A stretch of DNA of 64,000 nucleotides from JABDIY01 sp963751955 (GTDB taxonomy: Bacteria; Actinomycetota; Acidimicrobiia; Acidimicrobiales; SZUA-35), in assembly GCA_963751955.1 (NCBI GenBank), contig CAVVWM010000011.1:372001-436000 (forward strand). Reading direction: 5' to 3'. Position 1 is the stretch's first letter. Every line of letters starts with the position of its first letter. The translations under genes and the position numbers were made by a program. Of this stretch, positions 8,918 to 16,189 are shown piece after piece. The notes under the pieces were generated by a model. It made no database searches. It had not been told where the DNA came from and saw only the letters and a list, made by a program, of their open reading frames with translations.

Positions 8918-9622
8918 TCACCCGAGGTTGGTTTCCCCAAACACGTCAGGGGTGGCCACCAGGATCTGATGTTCGGCCTTGACCAGACTTGCCGGGATCG
9001 ACGGATCCGCGGCCAGCAGCTTCTGCACCGCATCTGCCTTGTTAACTCCCGAAACCAGCCAAAGGACGAGGCCGGCTCGGCTCAGAACCGGCTCGGTGAG
9101 CGTGAGGCGATGGGTTCCGTTGTACAGCTCGGTGCGAGCGATCACGTGATGCCGTTCCTCCAGAACGGGATCGCCTGGAACCAGCGACGCAGTATGCCCG
9201 TCGTCGCCGAGGCCCAGGTGAATAACATCGATCACTGGCGGATTTCCGGCGTCGCTCCTGAGGTCTTCGACGAACGCTTTGAGGGCCTTGGGATCCTCAG
9301 GCGCCGACACAGGCAACGGCAGCCAGTGGGCGTCGAGATCGCCAAAGCTATCGATCTGATCGGTTAGGTTCCGCTCCGGCGATCCCTCTGGCACTTCTCG
9401 TTCATCGACCTGAAGAATCGTGATGCGGTCCCATGCAACATTTCTCTTCGAGAGTTCCTGGAAATAGGCCCTCGGCGAACGGCCTCCACTCACGGCCAGG
9501 GTGGCCCTTGGCCGTTGTCGTAGAGCTTGGGTGAGTTCCGCAGCCGTTATGTCGGCAGCGCGAGCTGCCCAACGCTCGACTTCAATCGTCTCGACCCGTA
9601 TCTCGTTGCGATTGTTGTCCAT
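8918..9622 (-). CDS. pgl: 6-phosphogluconolactonase
   Basis: Hydrolyses 6-phospho-D-glucono-1,5-lactone to 6-phosphogluconate, the second step of the oxidative pentose phosphate pathway. The protein is 234 residues, normal for the DevB/SOL family. Diagnostic segments are TLAVSGGRSPRAYFQELS (sugar-phosphate-binding loop), ILQVDEREVP, and VIHLGLGDDGHTASLVPGD with the catalytic histidine region. The ATG at 9622 is two bases downstream of the ROK kinase stop, so this is the last gene of the gnd-zwf-glk-pgl operon. Function and placement agree fully. Confidence 0.95.
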   Translation of the reverse strand: MDNNRNEIRVETIEVERWAARAADITAAELTQALRQRPRATLAVSGGRSPRAYFQELSKRNVAWDRITILQVDEREVPEGSPERNLTDQIDSFGDLDAHWLPLPVSAPEDPKALKAFVEDLRSDAGNPPVIDVIHLGLGDDGHTASLVPGDPVLEERHHVIARTELYNGTHRLTLTEPVLSRAGLVLWLVSGVNKADAVQKLLAADPSIPASLVKAEHQILVATPDVFGETNLG

Positions 9623-9624
9623 AG

Positions 9625-10518
9625 CTACTCTCTTCCTACCGCCGACCACCAGGCCGCTGCACCATGGAGGGCGGCATCGTCTCCGAGCTCGGCACCGACA
9701 ACCCTTGTTGTCAATGACGACGCCGGTCCGTGTTCATCAAGGACGGCGCGAATGATCGGAGCTACAAGGTCGATGTTCTGGCCCAAACCCCCTCCGATCA
9801 CAACCACTTGAGGCACGACAAGCCAGCAGAGGTTCACCACACCCAACGCTACGGAGAACATTGCATTCTGGAAGATCTCGGTTGCCTTGTCATGACCAGC
9901 TCGGACAAGCTCCACGAACTCTCGTCCCTGTTCGCTGAAGCCTGCAATTCTGGCCTCCCGGTTCATCGCGGTGCCAGATCCGAGAAGCTCGACCGTGGCG
10001 GGTCGGTGGTCTTTGGCTGCCTGCGCATCGATCACCGTATGGCCAACCTCGCCGCCCGACAGCGCGCCGCGAACCAGGGTGCCACCAACCACGATGCCGG
10101 CTCCGATGCCAGTACTGATCGTCACGTAGACGACGTCTCGTTGACCTCGACCGGCTCCGAAGTTCGCCTCCCCAACGGCTGCGAGGTCGGCGTCATTGGC
10201 AAAAGAGACCTCGTACCCGCACCGCTGCTCGAACCATTCTTCGGTGAGGTAGGGGATCCAGGTTTGGGGAATGTTGGGAGCCTGCATGAGGCTTTCGGTT
10301 TCATGGTTGATCACTCCAGGAAGGCCGATCACGGCCCGACCCGGTTCATTCAGTCCAGCCACTTCGGACATCATCTCGAGTATGACCGTTGGGTCGGGAT
10401 GGGAGTGGGGTGTTGATCGCTGAATCCGGTCGGTGATCGTGCCGTTCTCGTGGATTAGGGCAGCGCGTACATTCGTTCCGCCCAGGTCGATGGCCACCGT
10501 GTGATCGGATGCGGTCAT
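9625..10518 (-). CDS. ROK-family sugar kinase, probable glucokinase, lacking the zinc cysteines
   Basis: A 297-residue ROK protein expected to phosphorylate glucose to glucose-6-phosphate. Present are the ATP-binding loop AIDLGGTNVRAALI at the N-terminus, AVIGLPGVINHETE, and FANDADLAAVGEANFGAGRG with the likely catalytic aspartate. STGIGAGIVVGGTLVRGALSG and GEVGHTVID follow. Most ROK proteins continue after GEVGH with a C-x-C-G-x2-G-C-x-E zinc motif. Here that stretch reads DAQAAKDHRPATVELLGSGT and has no cysteine, so zinc is not bound in the usual way. It overlaps zwf by four bases (ATGA) and precedes pgl by two. The operon argues for glucose as substrate, but that is inferred. Confidence 0.85.
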   Translation of the reverse strand: MTASDHTVAIDLGGTNVRAALIHENGTITDRIQRSTPHSHPDPTVILEMMSEVAGLNEPGRAVIGLPGVINHETESLMQAPNIPQTWIPYLTEEWFEQRCGYEVSFANDADLAAVGEANFGAGRGQRDVVYVTISTGIGAGIVVGGTLVRGALSGGEVGHTVIDAQAAKDHRPATVELLGSGTAMNREARIAGFSEQGREFVELVRAGHDKATEIFQNAMFSVALGVVNLCWLVVPQVVVIGGGLGQNIDLVAPIIRAVLDEHGPASSLTTRVVGAELGDDAALHGAAAWWSAVGRE

Positions 10519-11870
10519 CCCACTTCAGACGGGTCGGCACCATATCGGTACGGCTCAACTGCGGGCGGATCGTCGAGTATCGGCTGGACGAGGCGCCACG
10601 CTTGGTCCACCATGTCACCACGAGCGAAAAGCCGCCTGTCACCGAGAAGGGCATCGCCAAGAAGCCGGTGATAGGGGCTGGGACCGAATTCGATGCCGCG
10701 GTGGTCAACTTGGAGCTTCACCGGTTCGCTCTTCAGGCTTTCTCCCGGCCGCTTGGCCTGCATGTTCAACTCGATGACATCATTGGGCTTCAGTTCGAAT
10801 CGCATTGTGTTGGGGCGGGGCTGGAAGTTGCCTTCAGAAAACAGCGCCCGGGGCGGGGCAGTGAACTCGACTATCGCATCGGTGACGGTTCGGTCCATGG
10901 CCTTACCGGCCCGGATCGTGAACGGCACGCCGGCCCACCGCCAGCTGTCTATCTCACATCGAACAGAGATGAAGGTTTCGGTGTCGCTGTCGATCTTCAC
11001 GCCCGCCTCGCTCAGATAACCCTCGTATTGACCACGCCACGCTTTGGCGGGGTCCATTGGCCGCATCGAGCGGAGCACCTTGACCGTTTCGTCGTTGAGG
11101 GCATCAGCATCGTCTGACACCGGTGGCTCCATTGCCAGCAAGGCCAGGATTTGGAGCAGGTGGTTCTGAACCACATCTCGGAGCGTTCCCACTTCGTCGT
11201 AGAACTTGCCACGGCCTTCGACGCCGAAGTTCTCGTACATGTTGATGGTGACGCTTTTGATGTGCTGCCGATTCCACAGCGGTTCGAGAATGCTGTTTGC
11301 GAAACGGAACACCAGCAGATTGAGGACCGGCTCTTTGCCCAAGAAGTGGTCGATCCGGTAGATCCGGTCCTCGGGATAGTGCTCCAAAACGGCGGAATCG
11401 AGCTCGCGTGAGCTGGCTAGGTCCCGACCGAACGGTTTCTCGAGAACCACCCGACCACAATTGAGCCCCGTTGCGGCCAACCCATCCACAACCGTCGAGA
11501 ACAAGAACGGGGGGATGGCCAGATAGGCGACGGGACAGAGCTTGTCGCCAACCTTCTCCGCCACTGCTTCGTAGGTGGACGTCTCGCGATAGTCACCCGA
11601 CACGTAGTCGAGACGGTCTGAGAACCGTTCCCATATATCGTCATCGATCTCCAGGCCCGATTCGTCCAACGCTTCACGAGCGTTGCCTCGCAGTTCGTTC
11701 AGAGTCCACGTCGAGGACGCCACTCCTATCACCGGCATGTTGAGCTCGTCGTCTGATTCCAGTTGGTACAGAGCACTGAAGAGCTTCTTGCGAGCGAGAT
11801 CGCCGGTAATACCGAACAGAATCAGCGCTTCAGAAGACTGATCGAAAACCCGGGTGCTCGAACTCAACAA
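10515..11870 (-). CDS. zwf: Glucose-6-phosphate 1-dehydrogenase
   Basis: Oxidises glucose-6-phosphate to 6-phosphogluconolactone with NAD(P)+. The protein is 451 residues, slightly shorter than the ~480-510 of many bacterial enzymes. Landmarks are the dinucleotide-binding FGITGDLARKKLFSAL near residue 20, and the active-site RIDHFLGKEPVLNLL with its catalytic histidine partner downstream. ENFGVEGRGKFYDEVGTLRD follows, then a C-terminal SVRCEIDSWRWAGVPFTIRAGKA box. It starts one base after the gnd stop and overlaps the ROK kinase by four bases, so the four enzymes are translationally coupled. Confidence 0.96.
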   Translation of the reverse strand: MLSSSTRVFDQSSEALILFGITGDLARKKLFSALYQLESDDELNMPVIGVASSTWTLNELRGNAREALDESGLEIDDDIWERFSDRLDYVSGDYRETSTYEAVAEKVGDKLCPVAYLAIPPFLFSTVVDGLAATGLNCGRVVLEKPFGRDLASSRELDSAVLEHYPEDRIYRIDHFLGKEPVLNLLVFRFANSILEPLWNRQHIKSVTINMYENFGVEGRGKFYDEVGTLRDVVQNHLLQILALLAMEPPVSDDADALNDETVKVLRSMRPMDPAKAWRGQYEGYLSEAGVKIDSDTETFISVRCEIDSWRWAGVPFTIRAGKAMDRTVTDAIVEFTAPPRALFSEGNFQPRPNTMRFELKPNDVIELNMQAKRPGESLKSEPVKLQVDHRGIEFGPSPYHRLLGDALLGDRRLFARGDMVDQAWRLVQPILDDPPAVEPYRYGADPSEVG

Positions 11871-12887
11871 TCAGTCCTTCATCTCTTTGTGGCCGCCGAA
11901 CTCGCTGCGCATCGCGGACAACACCTTATTGCCGAACTCGGCATTGTCCCGACTGGCAAACCGGCTGAACAACGCGTCGGTAATCGTGGGCACCGGGGTG
12001 CCGCTCTCCACTGCAGCCAGTACTGTCCAACGGCCCTCACCACTGTCGGACACTCGACCGGCGAAGTTCTCCAGCGTGGGGTTGTCCTGCATCGCAGCGG
12101 CTGTCAGATCGAGCAGCCACGACCCGATCACGCTGCCCCGTCGCCACACCTCGGCGATCGCGGGAAGGTCGAGAGAATACTGGAAGAGCCCGGGGTCGGC
12201 CATCGGTGCCGTTTCGGCGTCACCGGTTCGGTCGCCGCTGCCAACATCGGCTCGATCCATGAGAGCGAACCCCTCGGCGTAGGCCTGCATGATGGCGTAC
12301 TCCACTCCGTTGTGGACCATCTTCACGAAATGTCCAGCGCCCACGGGACCACAGTGGAGGTAACCGAACTCGGGTTGGTCGGGCACGCCATTGCGACCTC
12401 TGGTGCGTTCGGCTGCATCGACACCCGGAGCCAGGGTTCTGAATATCGGGTCGAGCCGCTCGACCGCATCATCGTCGCCGCCGATCATCAGGCAGTAGCC
12501 ACGTTCCAACCCAAACACGCCCCCGCTGGTGCCGATGTCGACGTAGTGAATGCCTCTTGGACCAAGCTCGTCGGCCCGTTTGATGTCTTCGGGATAGTGG
12601 GTGTTGCCACCATCGATGATGATGTCGTTGGATTCGAGGTGCTCGGCCATGCTCATCACGACCTCGCCGGCGTAGGCAGCTGGAACCATGACCCACACCG
12701 CCCTCGGTTCAGACAGCTTGGCAGCCAGGTCGGCCTCGCTTTCCGCGCCGACCGCAACACCCTCTTGAACCAGCGTGTCAACCGAATCAGCGTTGACGTC
12801 GTACACCACACATTCGTGACCTTCGGCGTGAAGTCGGCGTACAATGTTTGCACCCATTCGGCCCAGCCCGATCATTCCGAGTTGCAT
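11871..12887 (-). CDS. gnd: 6-phosphogluconate dehydrogenase, decarboxylating (short GndA type)
   Basis: Converts 6-phosphogluconate to ribulose-5-phosphate and CO2 with reduction of NAD(P)+. At 338 residues it is the short form found in many Gram-positive and actinobacterial lineages, often NAD-dependent; the cofactor is not provable here. Motifs: Rossmann loop GMIGLGRMGANIVRRL at the N-terminus, IIIDGGNTHYPED, YVDIGTSGGVFGLERG, and active-site GPVGAGHFVKMVHNGVEYA. Two consecutive ATGs (12890, 12887) follow an AAGGAG; the second has the better spacing. First of the four core enzymes, downstream of the HAD-VOC gene. Confidence 0.95.
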   Translation of the reverse strand: MQLGMIGLGRMGANIVRRLHAEGHECVVYDVNADSVDTLVQEGVAVGAESEADLAAKLSEPRAVWVMVPAAYAGEVVMSMAEHLESNDIIIDGGNTHYPEDIKRADELGPRGIHYVDIGTSGGVFGLERGYCLMIGGDDDAVERLDPIFRTLAPGVDAAERTRGRNGVPDQPEFGYLHCGPVGAGHFVKMVHNGVEYAIMQAYAEGFALMDRADVGSGDRTGDAETAPMADPGLFQYSLDLPAIAEVWRRGSVIGSWLLDLTAAAMQDNPTLENFAGRVSDSGEGRWTVLAAVESGTPVPTITDALFSRFASRDNAEFGNKVLSAMRSEFGGHKEMKD

Positions 12888-12930
12888 CATGTTCTCCTTG
12901 GGTAGTCCCGTGTATGCGATCGTCGTCGGA

Positions 12931-14034
12931 TCAGGTTGCGAACACGTCGTGGTCGTTGGCAAACGCCTTGAACTCAAGCGCATTTCCGGCCGGATCCAGG
13001 ACGAAGCAGGTGTGTTGTTCGCCCGTCTCTCCAGCGAATCGAGTTGTTGGTTTCATCACCCAGCGAATTCGGTCGCCCTGCGCCTCGAGCCGAGCGACAA
13101 GGTCTCGCCATGCTGGTGGGTTCAGCAGCAGGCCAGAGTGCTCGGCTGGCACCTGATGTCCGTCGACGTCGTTTGTTGCGGCCGCCGTCGGCGCCGGGGC
13201 GAGGTGGGCGACTACTTGGTGGCCATAAAGATCGAAATCGATCCATTTCTCGGCCGACCGACCCTCCCGGCAGCCGAGAACTTCGCCGTAGAACCAGCGG
13301 GCGTCGCCGAGGTTGTCCACGGGGAAGGCGCGGTGGAACCTTGGTCGTGAAATGGCTGGGGTTGCGAGGCCTCCTTCGAGGGCGTTGAGCATCTCGCTGT
13401 CGAACTGGGTGAGCGACTCGAGCGACAGATCGACGAAACCGAAGCGACCATTTCCGGCGTCGGCCGGATTGGGAACAGCAACCACTTTCATTTGAGCGGC
13501 TCGAGCGCTCACTGCACCGTTCAAACTGTCTTCGATCGCGATGCAAGCAGTTGCCGGCACGCCCAACTTCTGAGCGGTTTTCAAATATGGCATGGGGTGA
13601 GGCTTGCCGAACTCGTCATGCTCGGCGCTGTGGGTCACGTCGAACACGTCTTCCATACCCAGCGATGACAGCACCGCTTCCATGAGAGCGGTGTCGCTAC
13701 TGGTGCACAACCCAAGCTTGAGACCGTGATCGAGTGCCATTGCGATCAGCTCGTGAACCCCCGGAAGGGCTTCCCGTGTAGCGACAAGTTCGATCACACG
13801 GTCGACAACCGCCGCAGCTACCTCTTGGGTGGTTGGGCCCTCCCACGGCGATCGTTGGAACCAGATCTCGGCGACCTCCCGCATCCGCACACCCATGGTG
13901 CCGGCGAAATCATGGTCTGTGAGGCCAAGACCAAGTCGCTCACTCGCTTGCTGTTCGGCCTGGCGCCACAGTGACTCTGATTCCAGTAAGACTCCGTCCA
14001 TATCGAAAATCAGGGCTTGGAGTCGGCGCACCAC
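12931..14034 (-). CDS. HxpB-like HAD sugar phosphatase fused to a VOC (glyoxalase-fold) domain
   Basis: A 367-residue two-domain protein. Residues ~1-220 are a HAD phosphatase with motif I FDMDGVLLESE, motif II CTSSD, motif III lysine in FGKPHP and motif IV IEDSLNG. The cap segment MGVRMREVAEIWFQRSPWEG resembles the E. coli hexitol/2-deoxyglucose-6-phosphate phosphatase HxpB (YniC). Residues ~223-367 form a VOC domain (FHRAFPVDNLGDARWFYGEV, ending VLDPAGNALEFKAF). The start is uncertain: GTG 14034 or 14031, a TTG at 14043, or the TTG at 14079. At the domain junction the minus strand carries GAAGGAGG (13370-13377), which looks like a relic ribosome-binding site. It sits just upstream of gnd, suggesting sugar-phosphate clean-up or regulation of pentose-phosphate flux (inference). 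Confidence 0.8.
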   Translation of the reverse strand: MVRRLQALIFDMDGVLLESESLWRQAEQQASERLGLGLTDHDFAGTMGVRMREVAEIWFQRSPWEGPTTQEVAAAVVDRVIELVATREALPGVHELIAMALDHGLKLGLCTSSDTALMEAVLSSLGMEDVFDVTHSAEHDEFGKPHPMPYLKTAQKLGVPATACIAIEDSLNGAVSARAAQMKVVAVPNPADAGNGRFGFVDLSLESLTQFDSEMLNALEGGLATPAISRPRFHRAFPVDNLGDARWFYGEVLGCREGRSAEKWIDFDLYGHQVVAHLAPAPTAAATNDVDGHQVPAEHSGLLLNPPAWRDLVARLEAQGDRIRWVMKPTTRFAGETGEQHTCFVLDPAGNALEFKAFANDHDVFAT

Positions 14035-14146
14035 ATCGTTCAATCTAGGCCCTTTGTCCGCTGTCTCACCGCCTACCAACCCGGGATGGCGTTCAAATCC
14101 ATCGGTTGGAATCGGCGGTCAGTCGAACCGGGCTGGTGGAGAGGGA

Positions 14147-14174
14147 AAGTGCCGGGTCCGAGGGCCCGGCACTT
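14147..14174 (-). terminator. Intrinsic terminator of recA
   Basis: A perfect 10-bp stem (AAGTGCCGGG / CCCGGCACTT) with an eight-base loop lies 31 bp beyond the recA stop and ends in a short U-rich tract on the minus strand. It separates recA from the HAD-VOC/pentose-phosphate operon. Confidence 0.8.
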
Positions 14175-14204
14175 CAGGTACTTCGTATCCCCTGTAACAG
14201 TCGC

Positions 14205-15326
14205 CTAGGTGAGGTCGATGGGACGGTCCAACTCCGGATCGTCGCTATCGAGATCACCCGATGGTTCCTTCGTAGGCTCGTCGTCTCCACCCAAGAGGCC
14301 CACCTCTCGGAGAACCCGATCTTGGATCTCCATGGTGAGGTCAGGGTTCTCCATCAGGAACTCCTTGACCTTCTCCCGACCCTGCCCGATCTGCTCGCCT
14401 TCGTAGGTGTACCAGGCACCGGACTTCTTCACGATGTTGCGGTCCACAGCGATGTCGAGCAAGGAGCCTTCGCGGCTGATGCCATGGCCATAGGAGATGT
14501 CGAACTCGGCCTGCCGGAACGGCGGCGCCACCTTGTTCTTCACCACTTTCACCCGGGTCCGGTTGCCGACCATCTCGGTGCCGATCTTGAGGGTCTCGAT
14601 CCGGCGAATGTCGAGCCGTACCGAGCTGTAGAACTTCAACGCCCGACCACCAGGGGTGGTTTCGGGGGAACCGAACATCACGCCGATCTTCTCGCGGAGC
14701 TGGTTGATGAAGATACAGATGGTGTCGGTCTTGTTGAGGTTGGCGGTGATCTTTCGTAGCGCCTGGCTCATGAGACGGGCCTGGGCGCCTACGTGGTGAT
14801 CACCCATCTCGCCTTCGATCTCGGCCCGTGGAGTGAGGGCTGCCACCGAATCGATCACGATCACATCGAGCGATCCGGACCGAACCAGGATGTCGGCGAT
14901 CTCCAGTGCCTGTTCACCGGTGTCGGGCTGGCTGATGAGCAGCTCATCGACATCCACGCCGATGGCTCCTGCATAGATCGGATCCATGGCGTGCTCGGCG
15001 TCGATGTAGGCACAGGTGCCACCATTGCGCTGTGCTTCGGCCACCACGTGCATTGCAAGTGTTGACTTGCCCGAGGACTCTGGGCCATAGATCTCCACCA
15101 CGCGACCTCGGGGTAGTCCCCCGATGCCCAGGGCCAGGTCTAATGCAAGAGCGCCGGTTGGGATCGAGCCGATGTTCAGACTGGTCTTGTCTCCCATGCG
15201 CATGACCGAACCGGCGCCATGGGACTTGTCGATCTGGCTCAGCGCCATCTCGAGAGACTTGGCCTTTTCGGCCTTCATCTTCTCTTGCGCCTTCAGGCTC
15301 TTGTCTTCTGCTCTGGTCTTTGCCAT
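14205..15326 (-). CDS. recA: Recombinase A
   Basis: ATP-dependent strand-exchange protein and activator of LexA self-cleavage. The protein is 373 residues. The start is the ATG after AGAGGAGAAACGC, giving MAKTRAEDKSL. Motifs: Walker A EIYGPESSGKSTLAMHV, Walker B LDVIVIDSVAALTPRAEIEG, the L1/L2 DNA-binding loops around GDHHVGAQARLMSQALRKIT and GVMFGSPETTPGGRALKFYS, and an acidic C-terminal tail rich in Asp/Glu. No recX follows: a terminator and an unrelated operon lie downstream. Regulated by the LexA box described at 15527-15542. Confidence 0.98.
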   Translation of the reverse strand: MAKTRAEDKSLKAQEKMKAEKAKSLEMALSQIDKSHGAGSVMRMGDKTSLNIGSIPTGALALDLALGIGGLPRGRVVEIYGPESSGKSTLAMHVVAEAQRNGGTCAYIDAEHAMDPIYAGAIGVDVDELLISQPDTGEQALEIADILVRSGSLDVIVIDSVAALTPRAEIEGEMGDHHVGAQARLMSQALRKITANLNKTDTICIFINQLREKIGVMFGSPETTPGGRALKFYSSVRLDIRRIETLKIGTEMVGNRTRVKVVKNKVAPPFRQAEFDISYGHGISREGSLLDIAVDRNIVKKSGAWYTYEGEQIGQGREKVKEFLMENPDLTMEIQDRVLREVGLLGGDDEPTKEPSGDLDSDDPELDRPIDLT

Positions 15327-15517
15327 TGCGTTTCTCCTCTTTCCCGAACGGTTGGGCCCGGGTTGTCGAGCGCTTTCGGGCGCCCATTGGGGGTGTTGGA
15401 TATCTGTGACCGACCCTAATGAGGGGGTGTGACACTGCTTCTTACGACACTGCACCTACAAGACACAGAGCCGGTCGTTCCATTCAGCGGCCAGAGCAGC
15501 TCCGATCGCCTTACAAC

Positions 15518-15547
15518 AGTGTAATTCCGAACATATGTTCGGTGCAA
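15518..15547 (-). promoter_or_regulatory. recA promoter with LexA (SOS) box in the -35/-10 spacer
   Basis: On the minus strand TTGCAC (15542-15547) and TACACT (15518-15523) form a -35/-10 pair separated by 18 bp. The spacer contains the perfect palindrome CCGAACATATGTTCGG (15527-15542, touching the -35). This fits the GAAC-N4-GTTC LexA box of Actinobacteria and Bacillus. LexA bound here would block RNA polymerase directly. The start site would be near 15511, giving recA an approximately 185-nt leader. The box also lies about 95 bp upstream of the divergent lipoprotein gene. Confidence 0.85.
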
Positions 15548-15634
15548 GCCTGATCGAAGAGATTTGCGTGGGATTTCCCGGGTTGAGACCGGAGTGGGCC
15601 ACAACGATCAGGGTGAGAATGCAATACTGAAGCG

Positions 15635-16057
15635 GTGAGGAGGTTCGGTCGTCTGTCGGTGGTTGCCGCCCTTTCACTGACTTTGGTCTCGTGCGGAAGT
15701 GACGAACCTGCGGGTCCATCGGACAGAGTGCTGCTCGAAGCGATCATGGAGGGCAGCCCAAGCGACGCCGAGGTTGAAGCCAAACTTGCAACCGCTGATC
15801 TGCTGTGCACGATTGGTCCCGACATGCTGAAGGTTCTCTGGGCCGATCTGGACGCCGAGCAATTCGAGTTTCAAGAGTTCGTTTTCCAGCATCGCTGTCC
15901 CAAGGACAACGCCTTCCTCCTCGAGCTGCGCACGGCGAAAAAGGGGGCCACAACAACGACCTCGACCACAACAACCACGCGTCCCCGCCGCACAACTTCG
16001 TCGTTCACCCCGCCGACAACTGGTTCCACCTCAACCTCCACCACCGAAGAGCCCTAA
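15635..16057 (+). CDS. Small secreted lipoprotein
   Basis: A 140-residue protein with GTG start and a lipoprotein signal: basic MRRFGR, hydrophobic VVAALSLTL, and lipobox LVSC, with lipidation predicted on Cys20. The mature part has about 80 structured residues with two further cysteines (LLCTIG and HRCPKD) that could form a disulfide. It ends in a Thr/Ser/Pro-rich low-complexity tail (TTTTSTTTTTRPRR and following) typical of cell-wall-spanning linkers. The family is unknown to me. It is divergent from recA and could share the LexA-regulated region. It converges on cinA. Confidence 0.75.
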   Translation: MRRFGRLSVVAALSLTLVSCGSDEPAGPSDRVLLEAIMEGSPSDAEVEAKLATADLLCTIGPDMLKVLWADLDAEQFEFQEFVFQHRCPKDNAFLLELRTAKKGATTTTSTTTTTRPRRTTSSFTPPTTGSTSTSTTEEP

Positions 16058-16059
16058 CC

Positions 16060-16171
16060 GGCGATCGAAACGCCCGTTCTACGGGCACAACCATCGCCAG
16101 TTCCAACCCGCCGCATGGGCCAACAAAACTGGCGATCGAAACGCCCGTTCTACGGGCACAACCATCGCCAG
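16060..16171. repeat. Two perfect 41-bp direct repeats, each a nested hairpin, between convergent genes
   Basis: Copies at 16060-16100 and 16131-16171 are identical and separated by 30 bp. Within each, GGCGAT pairs with ATCGCC at the ends, and GCCCG pairs with CGGGC around TTCTA in the middle. Located between the lipoprotein stop (16057) and the cinA stop (16190), they can fold on either strand's transcript and may act as a bidirectional terminator or REP-like element. No U-run follows either copy. Confidence 0.85.
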
Positions 16172-16189
16172 ATAGCTCTGAGCTCTCGC

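Noticed and set aside
16060..16171. Minimal CRISPR array (41-bp repeats with a 30-bp spacer)
   Set aside because: Only two repeats, no cas genes in the window, and the elements sit exactly between two convergent gene ends with terminator-like folding.
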